From positions 248,001 to 312,000 of the forward strand of contig NZ_JAIWIA010000001.1 of NCBI RefSeq assembly GCF_020176695.1: a stretch of DNA of 64,000 nt. Reading direction: 5' to 3'. Shown here in pieces: positions 26,635 to 38,301 of this stretch. Below the pieces are notes generated by a model. That model saw only the letters and a program-made list of their open reading frames with translations. It was not told the DNA's origin and did not search any database. This DNA comes from Massilia sp. MS-15. Its GTDB lineage: Bacteria > Pseudomonadota > Gammaproteobacteria > Burkholderiales > Burkholderiaceae_D. A program made the translations under genes and the position numbers. How positions within the stretch are numbered: position 1 is the first letter of the stretch; every line of letters starts with the position of its first letter.

Positions 26635-27624
26635 ATGCATCCTTCCGAGGTTTTATTCCAGGGCAAACGCCAGCCGCTCCTCCTCCCCGCCTGCGACCAT
26701 TATTGCGGCTCGGAGAAGCTGATGCGCAAATCGATGGCCCTGCAACAAGAGCTTGGGCCGGTCTTCGACATCACCTTCGACTGCGAGGACGGCGCCGCCG
26801 CGGGCGGCGAAGCCGAGCACGCGCTGCTGGTCACGCAGTTACTGAATAGCGAGGACAACCGTTTCAACCGCATCGGCGTGCGCCTGCACGATACCAACAG
26901 CCCGCATTTCGCGGGCGACGTCGCCGCCATCGTCGGCGCCACCGCAAGCCGCCTGGCCTACGTGGTGCTGCCCAAGGTGGAAAGCGCCGACGAAGTCGCG
27001 CAGGCGATCGCCCTGATCAACCAGCACGCGGCCAGGGCCGGCCGCCACGACCTGCCGGTGCATGTGCTGATCGAGACCCACGGCGCCCTGCACGCGGCCT
27101 ACGAGATCGCCGCCCTGCCCCAGGTCGAATGCCTGTCCTTCGGCATCATGGACTTTGTCTCCGCCCACTACGGCGCGGTGCCGGCCAGCGCGATGCGCAC
27201 CCCGGGCCAGTTCACCCACCCGCTGGTGGTGCGCGCCAAGCTCGAGATGGTGGCGGCCTGCCACGCGCACGGCAAAGTGGCCTCGCACAATGTCACCACC
27301 GACATCAAGGACAGCGCGGTGGTGGCCAACGACGCCCAGCGCGCCGGCGCGGAATTCGGCTTCACCCGCATGTGGAGCATCCATCCGGACCAGATCAAGC
27401 CGATCCTGAAGGCCTTCACGCCGCGCCTGTCGGAAGTAAACGAGGCGACCAACATCCTGCTGGAAGCGATGGCCGCCGGCTGGGGCCCGATCGCCCAGCA
27501 TGGCCGCTTGCACGACCGTGCAAGCTACCGATATTATTGGACCGTTTTGCAGCGCGCGAAGCTGGCCGGCCTGGCGCTGCCGGAAGCCGCGGCGGCAATC
27601 GTCAACCACACGGATTCCCATTGA
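26635..27624 (+). CDS. CitE-like HpcH/HpaI aldolase/citrate lyase family protein
   Basis: 329 residues from the ATG at 26635. The TIM-barrel family features are visible: D-I-T-F-D-C-E-D-G-A (metal/acidic loop, about residue 45), V-L-P-K-V-E-S-A, V-L-I-E-T-H-G-A, L-S-F-G-I-M-D-F and W-S-I-H-P-D-Q-I near the C-terminus. Members cleave or form C-C bonds in CoA esters such as malyl-CoA or citramalyl-CoA. True CitE works with CitD and CitF, which are absent, so a stand-alone lyase or thioesterase is more likely. The mdh / CitE-like / acnA order recurs in Burkholderiales. Its stop overlaps the next start by one nt. Confidence 0.8.
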   Translation: MHPSEVLFQGKRQPLLLPACDHYCGSEKLMRKSMALQQELGPVFDITFDCEDGAAAGGEAEHALLVTQLLNSEDNRFNRIGVRLHDTNSPHFAGDVAAIVGATASRLAYVVLPKVESADEVAQAIALINQHAARAGRHDLPVHVLIETHGALHAAYEIAALPQVECLSFGIMDFVSAHYGAVPASAMRTPGQFTHPLVVRAKLEMVAACHAHGKVASHNVTTDIKDSAVVANDAQRAGAEFGFTRMWSIHPDQIKPILKAFTPRLSEVNEATNILLEAMAAGWGPIAQHGRLHDRASYRYYWTVLQRAKLAGLALPEAAAAIVNHTDSH

Positions 27625-28175
27625 TGGCCACCCTCCTCTCCCGATTCCTCGCCGCGGGCGCGTTCGCGCTGGCGGCAGCCGGTGCATGCGCAGCGGTCCA
27701 GGCTGCACCCGACACCCATCCCAAGGCCGAAGCGGTCCTGAAGGCCAAGGCCAAAGCCAGTCCGAAGGCGAAGCGCGCGGCCGCGGCGGCAGGCGCGGGC
27801 GTGGCGGCGGCCACGGCCGCAGCGGCGGCGCCCGCCTTCAGCGCCCAGGACGAGGCCGAGCCGGACATCACCGACACGCACGTCACCGAATACGCCTGCG
27901 AGCTGGGCAACAAGATCACGATCTACACCAACGCCAACGACGAAGGCCATATCGCGCTGCGCTGGAAGAAGCGCCTGCACCGCCTGAACCGGGTCGGCAC
28001 GACCACCGGCGCGCTGCGCTTCGAGAACCCGTACTGGGGACTGATCTGGATCGGCATCCCGGCCAAGGGCATCCTGCTGGACTCGAAACTGAACCGCCAG
28101 CTGGCCAACGAATGCAAGAACGCCGAGCAGGCCGCGCCCATCGTGGCGGCGGCGCCGGCTCCGAAGAACGGCTGA
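27624..28175 (+). CDS. Exported protein with a C-terminal MliC-like domain
   Basis: 183 residues. A signal peptide (to about residue 27) is followed by a Lys/Ala-rich linker (K-A-K-A-K-A-S-P-K-A-K-R then an Ala run) to about residue 80. The C-terminal domain begins Y-A-C-E-L-G-N-K-I-T-I-Y-T-N and continues with T-T-T-G-A-L-R-F-E, W-I-G-I-P-A-K-G-I-L-L and a final C in A-N-E-C. This order (Cys at the start, T/S-x-x-G-A-x-R/F-x, a K-G near the end, final Cys) resembles the MliC/PliC lysozyme-inhibitor fold, but the identity is low and the call is tentative. It is coupled to the CitE-like gene (TGATG overlap). Confidence 0.45.
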   Translation: MATLLSRFLAAGAFALAAAGACAAVQAAPDTHPKAEAVLKAKAKASPKAKRAAAAAGAGVAAATAAAAAPAFSAQDEAEPDITDTHVTEYACELGNKITIYTNANDEGHIALRWKKRLHRLNRVGTTTGALRFENPYWGLIWIGIPAKGILLDSKLNRQLANECKNAEQAAPIVAAAPAPKNG

Positions 28176-28255
28176 TCCGCGGCTGACACCGTCGGATCGC
28201 CTGCTTGTGTAGTGAAGTACCGGAATAACAACATATCCCCACAGAAGGAGAGATC

Positions 28256-30964
<2,709 letters not shown>

Positions 30965-31010
30965 GCGACACCCCGTGACGGCCCGCGCGAGCGGGCCAGG
31001 TCAAGCGCGA

Positions 31011-31042
31011 AAGGCCGGGACCCGACAGGGTTCCGGCCTTTT
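31011..31042 (+). terminator. Rho-independent terminator after acnA
   Basis: Arms AAGGCCGGGACCC and GGGTTCCGGCCTT pair around a four-nt loop and are followed by TTGTT. It lies about 47 nt after the acnA stop. Because the next gene is convergent, it may also serve the minus strand, where the 3' tract is A-poor. Confidence 0.85.
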
Positions 31043-31064
31043 GTTCGTCTATGGCGTGCGGCGG

Positions 31065-31352
31065 CTAGCGTCCGATGCCGATGCCGATCCCGATGCCCGA
31101 TCCGCGCCCGCCGCTGCCGAAGCCGCCGAAAATGGACGTTGATATGCCACTGCGGCCGCTGCGCTGGGCCGACTGCAGCACGCAGTCGCGCCAGGGGTCG
31201 GACTGCATCGCGTAGCCGAGCTGGCTACAGGCCGGTCCGAACTCGGCCATCATGCGCTCCATTTCCAGCTGCTGTTGCTGTGCCCGCTCCTGCGGCGTTG
31301 CACAAGCCATCAAGCACAGTGCGCTCGCTGCTGCCAATATTACATTTCGCAT
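31065..31352 (-). CDS. Small lipoprotein with a Gly-Ile repeat tail
   Basis: 95 residues from the ATG at 31352; an upstream ATG at 31394 would disrupt the signal. The N-terminus M-R-N-V-I-L-A-A-A-S-A-L-C-L-M-A-C ends in a lipobox (L-M-A-C). The mature part has Q-Q-Q-Q-L-E-M-E-R-M-M-A-E-F-G-P-A-C and C-V-L-Q-S-A-Q-R. It ends in G-R-G-S-G-I-G-I-G-I-G-I-G-R, encoded by a short tandem repeat of a GATGCC/GATCCC type unit (31073-31100). Probably a lipid-anchored periplasmic protein; function unknown. Confidence 0.6.
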   Translation of the reverse strand: MRNVILAAASALCLMACATPQERAQQQQLEMERMMAEFGPACSQLGYAMQSDPWRDCVLQSAQRSGRSGISTSIFGGFGSGGRGSGIGIGIGIGR

Positions 31353-31536
31353 AGCACTTCTCCTCACACGAACAGGCCTTCGAACGGTCGACACGATACC
31401 GGGATACTGCCACGCCCGGCTAGCCTGTCATAGAGGACAAGCGCTCATCGCGCCGTCGGACATCGCCCCGGTGCGCCACCCTTCCCGGCCCCGCACTATG
31501 ATCGACCACCTCACCCACCGCAGCGAAGGAGAAAGG

Positions 31537-32301
<765 letters not shown>

Positions 32302-32432
32302 CCCATAAAAATGTCTGAATAACAAGCACTGTGTACGGCCGCGCACGGATCAACCAGGGTGCGAGGCGGATGATGGACGCATCGGGATCGCAGACAGCGC
32401 CAGGTCTGCTCCCTCATCCAACGGAGGTCAAC

Positions 32433-32579
32433 ATGCTGTATACCATTGCCATCATCCTGCTTGTCCTGTGGCTGCTCGGCCTGGCCACCTCGGTCGCCGG
32501 TGGACTGATCCACATCCTGCTGGTCGCCGCCGTCGTCGTCATCCTGATCCGCCTGTTCACCGGCAGGAAGGTGCTTTGA
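32433..32579 (+). CDS. Lmo0937-family small membrane protein
   Basis: 48 residues, nearly all hydrophobic: M-L-Y-T-I-A-I-I-L-L-V-L-W-L-L-G-L then T-S-V-A-G-G-L-I-H-I-L-L-V-A-A-V-V-V-I-L-I-R-L. Two membrane segments around a T-S-x-x-x-G-G-x-I-H turn define the lmo0937 family, small proteins often induced by stress in proteobacteria. The ribosome-binding site is excellent (ACGGAGGTCAAC before ATG). A terminator follows within 40 nt, so it is a monocistronic unit. Confidence 0.8.
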   Translation: MLYTIAIILLVLWLLGLATSVAGGLIHILLVAAVVVILIRLFTGRKVL

Positions 32580-32615
32580 CGACCTGCCGCGCACGCGGCT
32601 AGCGCCAGAGCCAGG

Positions 32616-32643
32616 GCCGGAACCAGGGGGTTCCGGCTTTTTT
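32616..32643 (+). terminator. Rho-independent terminator after the lmo0937-family gene
   Basis: GCCGGAACC pairs with GGTTCCGGC around a short G/A loop and is followed by TTTTTT. Position and polarity fit the 48-residue gene that ends at 32579. Confidence 0.9.
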
Positions 32644-32717
32644 CTCGTCCAAGCATGCGACACGGCCTGGCAGGAGTTGTTAGGATTTCGTCAATTCCAT
32701 CATACGAGGACACTTCC

Positions 32718-33149
32718 ATGTCGACGTCCGTCACGGCCCGTCCGGCCTACCGAAGCCCGCCGGGCACGCTCCATACGATCCTGCTGGCAGGAACCGTTCC
32801 CCTCTTCCTCGGCGCCTTGCTGAGCGACATCGCCTACTACCAGAGCTACCAGATCCAGTGGAGCAATTTCGCCTCCTGGCTGCTGGCGGGCGCCGAACTG
32901 TTCGGCGGCCTGGCGCTGCTGTTCGCGCTGGTGAACCTGGTGCGCTCGCCGCGCAAGGGTGGCCGTCCCCTGCACTATGTCCTGCTGCTGCTGGCCACCT
33001 GGGTGGTGGGCCTGATCGCCTCGTTCCAGCATGCCAAGGATGCCTGGGCCGTGATGCCTGCCGGCCTGCTACTGACGATCGTCGCCACCGTCCTGGCCTG
33101 CGCCGCGGCCTGGGCCGGGCTGAATACGCGGTCGGAGGTGGCGCCATGA
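32718..33149 (+). CDS. DUF2231-like membrane protein
   Basis: 143 residues from the ATG at 32718. Four hydrophobic segments are visible: T-I-L-L-A-G-T-V-P-L-F-L-G-A-L, then S-W-L-L-A-G-A-E-L-F-G-G-L-A-L-L-F-A-L-V, a third beginning Y-V-L-L-L-L-A-T-W-V-V, and a last one near the C-terminus. This is the DUF2231 pattern of small predicted inner-membrane proteins. It overlaps the downstream sorbosone-dehydrogenase-like gene by 4 nt (ATGA). In many proteobacteria the two are paired, so they probably work together in a periplasmic oxidation, with the membrane protein as possible electron acceptor; that part is inference. Confidence 0.7.
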   Translation: MSTSVTARPAYRSPPGTLHTILLAGTVPLFLGALLSDIAYYQSYQIQWSNFASWLLAGAELFGGLALLFALVNLVRSPRKGGRPLHYVLLLLATWVVGLIASFQHAKDAWAVMPAGLLLTIVATVLACAAAWAGLNTRSEVAP

Positions 33150-34438
33150 AACGGTCGATGCCCTTCACCCTGCTCGGCGCGGCCCTGCTGCTGGGCGCCT
33201 GCTCGAACGAAGCGAACAACACGCAAGCCTACGGGGCCGATCCGAAGCTGCCGGAACCGCAGCGCGGCATGCTGCCCAGCATGAAGATCGCCGAGCCCAC
33301 CGCCTGGGGCGACCGCAAGCCCAGCGTGCCGCAGGGCTTTACCATCACGGCGATCGCTACCGACCTGGGCATCCCGCGCCAGACCCTGGTGCTGCCGAAC
33401 GGCGACATCCTGGTGGCCGAAGGCCGCGGCGGCAAAGCCGCCAAGCTCAAGCCCAAGGACGTGATTGCCGGCTACATCAAGGCCAAGGGCAATACCAAGG
33501 TCAAGAGCGGCAACCGCTTGACCCTGCTGCGCGATGCGGACGGCGATGGCAAGTACGAACTGAAGACCGTGTTCGCGGACCAGCTCGATGCGCCCTATGG
33601 CCTGGCCTTCGCCAACAACAAGATCTACGTCGCCAACCAGGGAGAACTGGTCAGCTTCGACTACCAGCCGGGCCAGACCCAGGCCGCAGGTGCGCCGGCC
33701 AGCGTCGCGAAACTGCCGTCCGAGATCAACCACCACTGGACCAAGGCGCTGACCGTCAGTCCCGACGGGCGCTTCCTGTACGTCGGCATCGGCTCCAACA
33801 GCAACATCACCGAACGCGGCATGGAAGCCGAAGTCGACCGCGCCATGGTGTGGCAGATCGACGCCGCCACCGGCGCCTACAAGCCCTATGCGACCGGCCT
33901 GCGCAATCCGACCGCGCTGGCCATGCATCCCGAGACCGGGCAGCTGTGGTCGGTCGTCAACGAGCGCGACGAACTCGGTCCGGACCTGGTGCCGGACTAC
34001 CTGACCTCGGTGCGCGAAGGCGGCTTCTACGGCTGGCCCTATAGCTACTGGGGCCAGAACGTGGACCCGCGCGTCAAGCCGCAGGATCCGAAGAAAGTGG
34101 CGGCCGCCATCAAGCCGGACTACAGCCTGGGCTCGCACGTGGCCGCGCTCGGCCTCTCGTTCTCGATCCCGGCCATGGGCGAGCGCTACGGGAATGGCGC
34201 CTTCGTGGGCGAGCACGGCAGCTGGAACCGCGACCATCCGGTCGGCTACAAGGTGATCTTCGTGCCTTTCCGTGATGGACGCCCGGCCGGCGAGCCGATC
34301 GACTTCGTCACCGGTTTTCGCGACGCGAACGGCAAGACGCGCGGGCGGCCGGTGGGCGTGACGGTCGATCCGCGCGGCGCCCTGATCGTCGCCGACGACC
34401 TGGCCAACACGGTGTGGCGGGTGACGCGCACCCCGTGA
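33146..34438 (+). CDS. Sorbosone-dehydrogenase-family (PQQ-type) lipoprotein
   Basis: 430 residues. An N-terminal lipobox (L-L-L-G-A-C, Cys at about 19) predicts a lipid-anchored periplasmic protein. The beta-propeller is seen in repeated blocks: G-D-I-L-V-A-E-G-R-G-G, R-D-A-D-G-D-G-K-Y-E-L, Y-G-L-A-F-A-N-N-K-I-Y-V-A-N, N-H-H-W-T-K-A-L, G-L-R-N-P-T-A-L, G-W-P-Y-S-Y-W and E-H-G-S-W-N-R. These are the signature of the soluble PQQ glucose/sorbosone dehydrogenase fold, which oxidises sugars or other alcohols. Substrate unknown. No PQQ synthesis genes are in the window. Confidence 0.8.
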   Translation: MKRSMPFTLLGAALLLGACSNEANNTQAYGADPKLPEPQRGMLPSMKIAEPTAWGDRKPSVPQGFTITAIATDLGIPRQTLVLPNGDILVAEGRGGKAAKLKPKDVIAGYIKAKGNTKVKSGNRLTLLRDADGDGKYELKTVFADQLDAPYGLAFANNKIYVANQGELVSFDYQPGQTQAAGAPASVAKLPSEINHHWTKALTVSPDGRFLYVGIGSNSNITERGMEAEVDRAMVWQIDAATGAYKPYATGLRNPTALAMHPETGQLWSVVNERDELGPDLVPDYLTSVREGGFYGWPYSYWGQNVDPRVKPQDPKKVAAAIKPDYSLGSHVAALGLSFSIPAMGERYGNGAFVGEHGSWNRDHPVGYKVIFVPFRDGRPAGEPIDFVTGFRDANGKTRGRPVGVTVDPRGALIVADDLANTVWRVTRTP

Positions 34439-34451
34439 GGACTGGCCTGCC

Positions 34452-34970
34452 TCAGGCCGGTGCGTGGCGTTCGAAATGCAGGCGGTCGTACCACCGGCCG
34501 CCGTGCTCGACGCTGCGGCGCGAATGGCCGAACTGGACGAAGCCGTTGCGGATCAACACCCGCGCCGAGGCCAGGTTGTCGATGCGGCAGTCGGCCTCGA
34601 TGCGCTGCAGGCGAAGCCGGCCGAAGGCGATCTCCAGCAGCTGGCGCACGGCCTCGCCGGCATGGCCCTGGCCGCAGGATGCCTGCCCGATCCGGTAGCC
34701 TAGCACCGCGCTATGGAAATGCGCCCGCTTCACCAGGCTCAGGTTGATCCGCCCGATGATCCGTCCTGTTTCGTCGAGCGCCAGGAACTGGTAGCCGGTA
34801 TCGGCGAAGGCATCCGCCATCGCCTGCGCCACCGCCAGGCCCACCCCTTCGCGCGAATAGTAGGAAGCGGGACGCGCATTGATGCGGGCCTCGAAGAAGG
34901 CGCGGTTGTCCAGCTCGAAGGCGAGCAGCGCGTCGATGTCGCCGTGCGCCGGCGCGGCCAGGCGGATCAT
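34452..34970 (-). CDS. GNAT acetyltransferase (RimJ/RimL-like)
   Basis: 172 residues from the ATG at 34970. It starts [14 protein letters not shown] and has the RimJ/RimL-type acetyl-CoA site [20 protein letters not shown] around residue 95, followed by [17 protein letters not shown]. Such enzymes acetylate protein N-termini or small amines. It overlaps piuC by 4 nt (ATGA), so it belongs to the iron-linked piuC unit. Its end converges with the sorbosone-type gene 13 nt away. Confidence 0.8.
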   Translation of the reverse strand: MIRLAAPAHGDIDALLAFELDNRAFFEARINARPASYYSREGVGLAVAQAMADAFADTGYQFLALDETGRIIGRINLSLVKRAHFHSAVLGYRIGQASCGQGHAGEAVRQLLEIAFGRLRLQRIEADCRIDNLASARVLIRNGFVQFGHSRRSVEHGGRWYDRLHFERHAPA

Positions 34971-35650
34971 AGTTCGGCCCACATCCTGAGCAGGTTGTGG
35001 TAATGCCCGGTGATGCCGACCGTGGCTTCGTTCTCCCCATGGACGGCGCGGATCTTCTGGATGTTGGTGTCCAGCTCGTACAGCATGGCGCGCCTGCCGT
35101 CGTCGCGCACCATGCTCTGGGTCCAGAGGAAGGATGCGACGCGGTCGCCGCGCGTCACCGGCAGCACCTGGTGCACGCTGCCGGCCGGATACACGATGGC
35201 GTCGCCGGCCGGCAGCTTCACCTCGTGCGTGCCATAGGCATCGACCACCACCAGCTCGCCGCCTTCGTAGTCGTCCGGGTCGCTCAGGAACACCGTGGTC
35301 GAGACGTCGGCCCGCACCGGCGGCAGGCCGCCGCGCTGGGCGCGCACGGCGCCGTCCACGTGCAGTCCGTAATGCTCGCCGCCGCCGTAGGCGTTGAAGT
35401 AAGGCGCCAGGATGCGCAGCGGCAGCACCGCCGAGAAGAACTGGGGGTTGGCCATCAGGGCCGCGCTGACCAGCTGGCCCAGCTCGACACACAGGGGCGA
35501 CCCTTCCTTCAGCTGGCGGTTGCGCTTGACCTGGGCGCCCTGCGGGCCGACGCTCTCGCGTCCGTCGACCCATTCCGGCGCCCCCGCCATGCGGGCGCGG
35601 ATGGCGGCGACCTGCTCGCGCGTGAGCACACCCGGGATATGCAGCATCAT
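34967..35650 (-). CDS. piuC: PiuC/YbiX-type Fe(II)/2-oxoglutarate dioxygenase
   Basis: 227 residues (E. coli YbiX/PiuC is 225). It begins with a typical PKHD-hydroxylase N-terminus (M-L-H-I-P-G-V-L-T). The iron-binding triad is His97-x-Asp99 (G-L-H-V-D-G) and His160 (P-A-G-S-V-H), with Arg170 for 2-oxoglutarate. PiuC genes are regularly paired with Fiu-type catecholate siderophore receptors and iron-regulated; its exact substrate is not established. Here it lies downstream of the receptor, with a terminator in the 88-nt gap. Confidence 0.92.
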   Translation of the reverse strand: MMLHIPGVLTREQVAAIRARMAGAPEWVDGRESVGPQGAQVKRNRQLKEGSPLCVELGQLVSAALMANPQFFSAVLPLRILAPYFNAYGGGEHYGLHVDGAVRAQRGGLPPVRADVSTTVFLSDPDDYEGGELVVVDAYGTHEVKLPAGDAIVYPAGSVHQVLPVTRGDRVASFLWTQSMVRDDGRRAMLYELDTNIQKIRAVHGENEATVGITGHYHNLLRMWAEL

Positions 35651-35671
35651 GATCGTCGTCCTTCTCGAAAG

Positions 35672-35702
35672 AAAAAAGCCCTCCGGATCATATCAGGAGG
35701 GC
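35672..35702 (-). terminator. Terminator between the fiu-like receptor and piuC
   Basis: On the minus strand GCCCTCC pairs with GGAGGGC around a 12-13-nt loop and is followed by TTTTTT. It lies between the receptor stop (35739) and the piuC start (35650), so the receptor message would largely end here and piuC would depend on read-through. Confidence 0.8.
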
Positions 35703-35738
35703 GAATCCGGTTGCCCGGCGGGGGGTGGTACCCGGAAA

Positions 35739-38066
35739 TCAGAACTTGAGGTTCGCCATCAGCGAGGCCGAGCGGCCCGCGCCCACGCCGGCGTAGTGCG
35801 GCGAGGAAACGCGGTCGAAGTACAGCTTGTCCGTCAGGTTCTGGATGTTGAGCTGGAACGACAGGTTCGGATTCAGCGTATAGGTGGCCATCGCATCGAA
35901 GCGGGTGTAGGCCGGCGAATACTTGGTGTTGTTGACGTTGGCGAACTGGCGGTCCACGAAGTTGGCGCCGCCGCCGATCGTCAGCGACTTGTTGAGCGCG
36001 TAGGTGGTCCACAGCGAAGCGCTGTGCTTGGGCGTGGTCGGGAAGGCATTGCCGTTGAACGGCGACGGCGTCCAGTTCGGCGCCGCCGCCGTGCCGCTGT
36101 TCACGTAGCCGTTGTCGGCGATCACGCCGTGCAGGTAGGTGTAGCCGCCAAACACGGTCCAGGCATTCGTGATGCGGCCGGACAGGCCGAACTCGACGCC
36201 TTCCAGTTCCTTGCGGCCCACGTTCTGCGTGCTGCCGTCCGGGGCGGTGACGCGGGCATTGTCCATGTCGCTCCTGAACACGGCGGCACTGGCCGACAGG
36301 CGGCCGCCCGGCAGCACTTCCCACTTGGTGCCCAGCTCGATGCTGCGGCTCTTCTGCGGCTGCAGGTTCTGCACCTGCACGGTCAGGGCGTCCAGGCCGT
36401 CGCCGCCGTCATTGCCCGGCGGGGTGGCCGAGGTCGCCCACGAGACGTAGATGCTGCCGTTCGCCTTCGGCTTGTAGACCAGGCCGGCCTGGTAGGTATC
36501 GAAAGTCGAATTGACTTCGGCCCGCGTGGCGGTGGCCGGGGTATCCAGGCGGCTCTGGAAATCGTCCCAGCGCGCGCCGATGTTGAGCAGCCACTGCGGC
36601 GTGAATTCGATGGTGTCGAAGCCGTACACGGCGCGGGTGCGGGTCTTGACGCTGGTCAGCGTCGGCGACTGGCTGCGGGTATAGGCCCAGGGCTCGTAGG
36701 GATTCGGATTGACCAGCGTGGTGCAGTTGTACAGGGTCGTGCTGCCTGCCGTCGGGCAGGTGAAGGTGCCGGTCAGCGGGTTGTTGGTGCCGGGGCTGAA
36801 CACATAGCTGCCGCGGTCGGTCTGCTCGCGCGAGAACTCGACGCCCGCATTGAAGCTGTGCTTGATGCCGCCGGTGGCGAAGTTGCCGCTCAGGCTGGTC
36901 GAGTTGGCCAGGGTCTCGGTGTCGACGATGCGGGTGTTCGCGCGGCGCCACACGGTGCCGTAGCGGACGGTGTTGCCCTTGGAGTCGTCGGGCTGGGTCC
37001 AGACATAATCCTGGCCGCTCTTGCCCCAGCGCGTCACGTTGCGCAGTGCCAGCTTGGCGCTCAGTTCGTGGCGCAGGTCGACCGTGGCGACGTCGGTCTC
37101 GGTGTCGCGGAAGTCGCGGTTGGCCAGGCCATAGAAGGCTTCGCGGTCGACCGTGAACGGCGTGCCGCCGCCGTTCTTCGCCATGTCGGGGCCGCTGCTG
37201 ATTGGGTTATCGAAGGGGATGCCCGTGTCCGGGATCTCGCTGCTCTGCATGTGGTAGTAGCTCAGCACGGCGCGGGTCGGGCCCGTCAGGCCGAAGGTCA
37301 TGCTCGGGGCGATGCCCCAGCGGTCGCCGCCGACCACGTTGCGGCCGGGAACGTCGTTCTCGTGCGCCATCAGATTCAGGCGGAAGGCGGCGTTATTGCC
37401 CAGCACGCGGTTGATGTCGCCGGTGACGCGGCGGTACTTGTCGGTACCGATGCCGAGGCTTGCATTGTTGAAGTCGTATTCCCTGGCGGTCTTGGTCACG
37501 ATGTTGATGCCGCCGCCGGCCGAGGAGCGGCCGCCCAGTGCCGAGTTCGGACCCTTGACCACTTCGACCTGCTCGATCGCGAAGATCTCGCGTGACTGCG
37601 AGCCGGAATCGCGCACGCCGTCGATATAGGTGTCCGTCTGGGCGTTGTAGCCGCGAATGAACAGGTTGTCGCCCACCGGGTTGCCGCCTTCGGCCGCGCC
37701 GATGGTGATGCCCGGGACGGTGCGCAGCGCATCGGTCAGTGACACGGCGCCGGTCTGGGAGATGGTTTCCGAGGTCACCACGGTGACCGATTTCGGCGTA
37801 TCGAGCAGGGGTGCGGTGAATTTGTCGGAGCTGGCGCGCACCGGGCCCTGCACCGAACGGTCGGCGCCGGCATTGATGCGCACCTGCGGCAGGCTGGCGC
37901 CTTCCGGCAGCTCGGGGGCATCCTCGACCCCACTGGCGGCAGCCAGCGGCATCGCCAGCGACGCCAGCATCGCCAGGGCCGGGGCTGCCAGGGCGGGCAT
38001 GGAAGGACGGACGTGTTTCTTGCTCTTGATAAAGGTCTTGCTGGCCTGCGCAGTGATCTTGGTCAT
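35739..38066 (-). CDS. fiu: TonB-dependent catecholate siderophore receptor (Fiu-like)
   Basis: 775 residues. A long basic N-terminus (K-T-F-I-K-S-K-K-H-V-R) leads into a signal peptide ending near A-A-A-S-G. The plug has T-A-P-L-L-D-T-P-K-S-V-T-V-V, I-R-G-Y-N-A-Q-T-D-T-Y-I-D-G-V-R-D and V-V-K-G-P-N-S-A-L-G-G-R, and the barrel ends S-A-S-L-M-A-N-L-K-F. This is the siderophore-receptor type; together with piuC next door it matches Fiu, which takes up iron-catechol compounds. A Fur box lies about 50 nt upstream of the start. Iron-starvation induction is therefore expected. Confidence 0.88.
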   Translation of the reverse strand: MTKITAQASKTFIKSKKHVRPSMPALAAPALAMLASLAMPLAAASGVEDAPELPEGASLPQVRINAGADRSVQGPVRASSDKFTAPLLDTPKSVTVVTSETISQTGAVSLTDALRTVPGITIGAAEGGNPVGDNLFIRGYNAQTDTYIDGVRDSGSQSREIFAIEQVEVVKGPNSALGGRSSAGGGINIVTKTAREYDFNNASLGIGTDKYRRVTGDINRVLGNNAAFRLNLMAHENDVPGRNVVGGDRWGIAPSMTFGLTGPTRAVLSYYHMQSSEIPDTGIPFDNPISSGPDMAKNGGGTPFTVDREAFYGLANRDFRDTETDVATVDLRHELSAKLALRNVTRWGKSGQDYVWTQPDDSKGNTVRYGTVWRRANTRIVDTETLANSTSLSGNFATGGIKHSFNAGVEFSREQTDRGSYVFSPGTNNPLTGTFTCPTAGSTTLYNCTTLVNPNPYEPWAYTRSQSPTLTSVKTRTRAVYGFDTIEFTPQWLLNIGARWDDFQSRLDTPATATRAEVNSTFDTYQAGLVYKPKANGSIYVSWATSATPPGNDGGDGLDALTVQVQNLQPQKSRSIELGTKWEVLPGGRLSASAAVFRSDMDNARVTAPDGSTQNVGRKELEGVEFGLSGRITNAWTVFGGYTYLHGVIADNGYVNSGTAAAPNWTPSPFNGNAFPTTPKHSASLWTTYALNKSLTIGGGANFVDRQFANVNNTKYSPAYTRFDAMATYTLNPNLSFQLNIQNLTDKLYFDRVSSPHYAGVGAGRSASLMANLKF

Positions 38067-38114
38067 TTTTTCTGGAGTGGGAAAACGGATCCTGGCGGCC
38101 CGATTTCTAAATTT

Positions 38115-38135
38115 TAATGAGAACGATTCGCATTA
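38115..38135. promoter_or_regulatory. Fur box upstream of the fiu-like receptor
   Basis: AATGAGAACGATTCGCATTA is a good inverted repeat (AATG...CATT with GAA...TTC inside) and matches the usual Fur site in betaproteobacteria. It is about 50 nt from the receptor start, where it would block the promoter when iron is sufficient. Confidence 0.85.
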
Positions 38136-38175
38136 TGATTTCGATGTAGATTTTTTGCAAGCGCTTCGCCCCGTC

Positions 38176-38200
38176 CGGTGCGGTGCGGTGCGGTGCGGTG
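38176..38200. repeat. Pentanucleotide tandem repeat (CGGTG)x5
   Basis: Five exact copies of CGGTG run in a row, followed by CG and preceded by C. It sits about 110 nt upstream of the receptor start and 102 nt upstream of the DUF2863 gene, in their shared 235-nt divergent region. A unit of five is not divisible by three but the tract is non-coding, so any length change would alter promoter spacing, not frame. Confidence 0.9.
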
Positions 38201-38301
38201 CGAGCATGAACTCGTGGCCTGTGGCCGAATCAACTACAATACCGGAGATATGGGTTTATCATGACCTTGACCATTACTTGAAAAGAGAGACCCCTAGCGC
38301 C

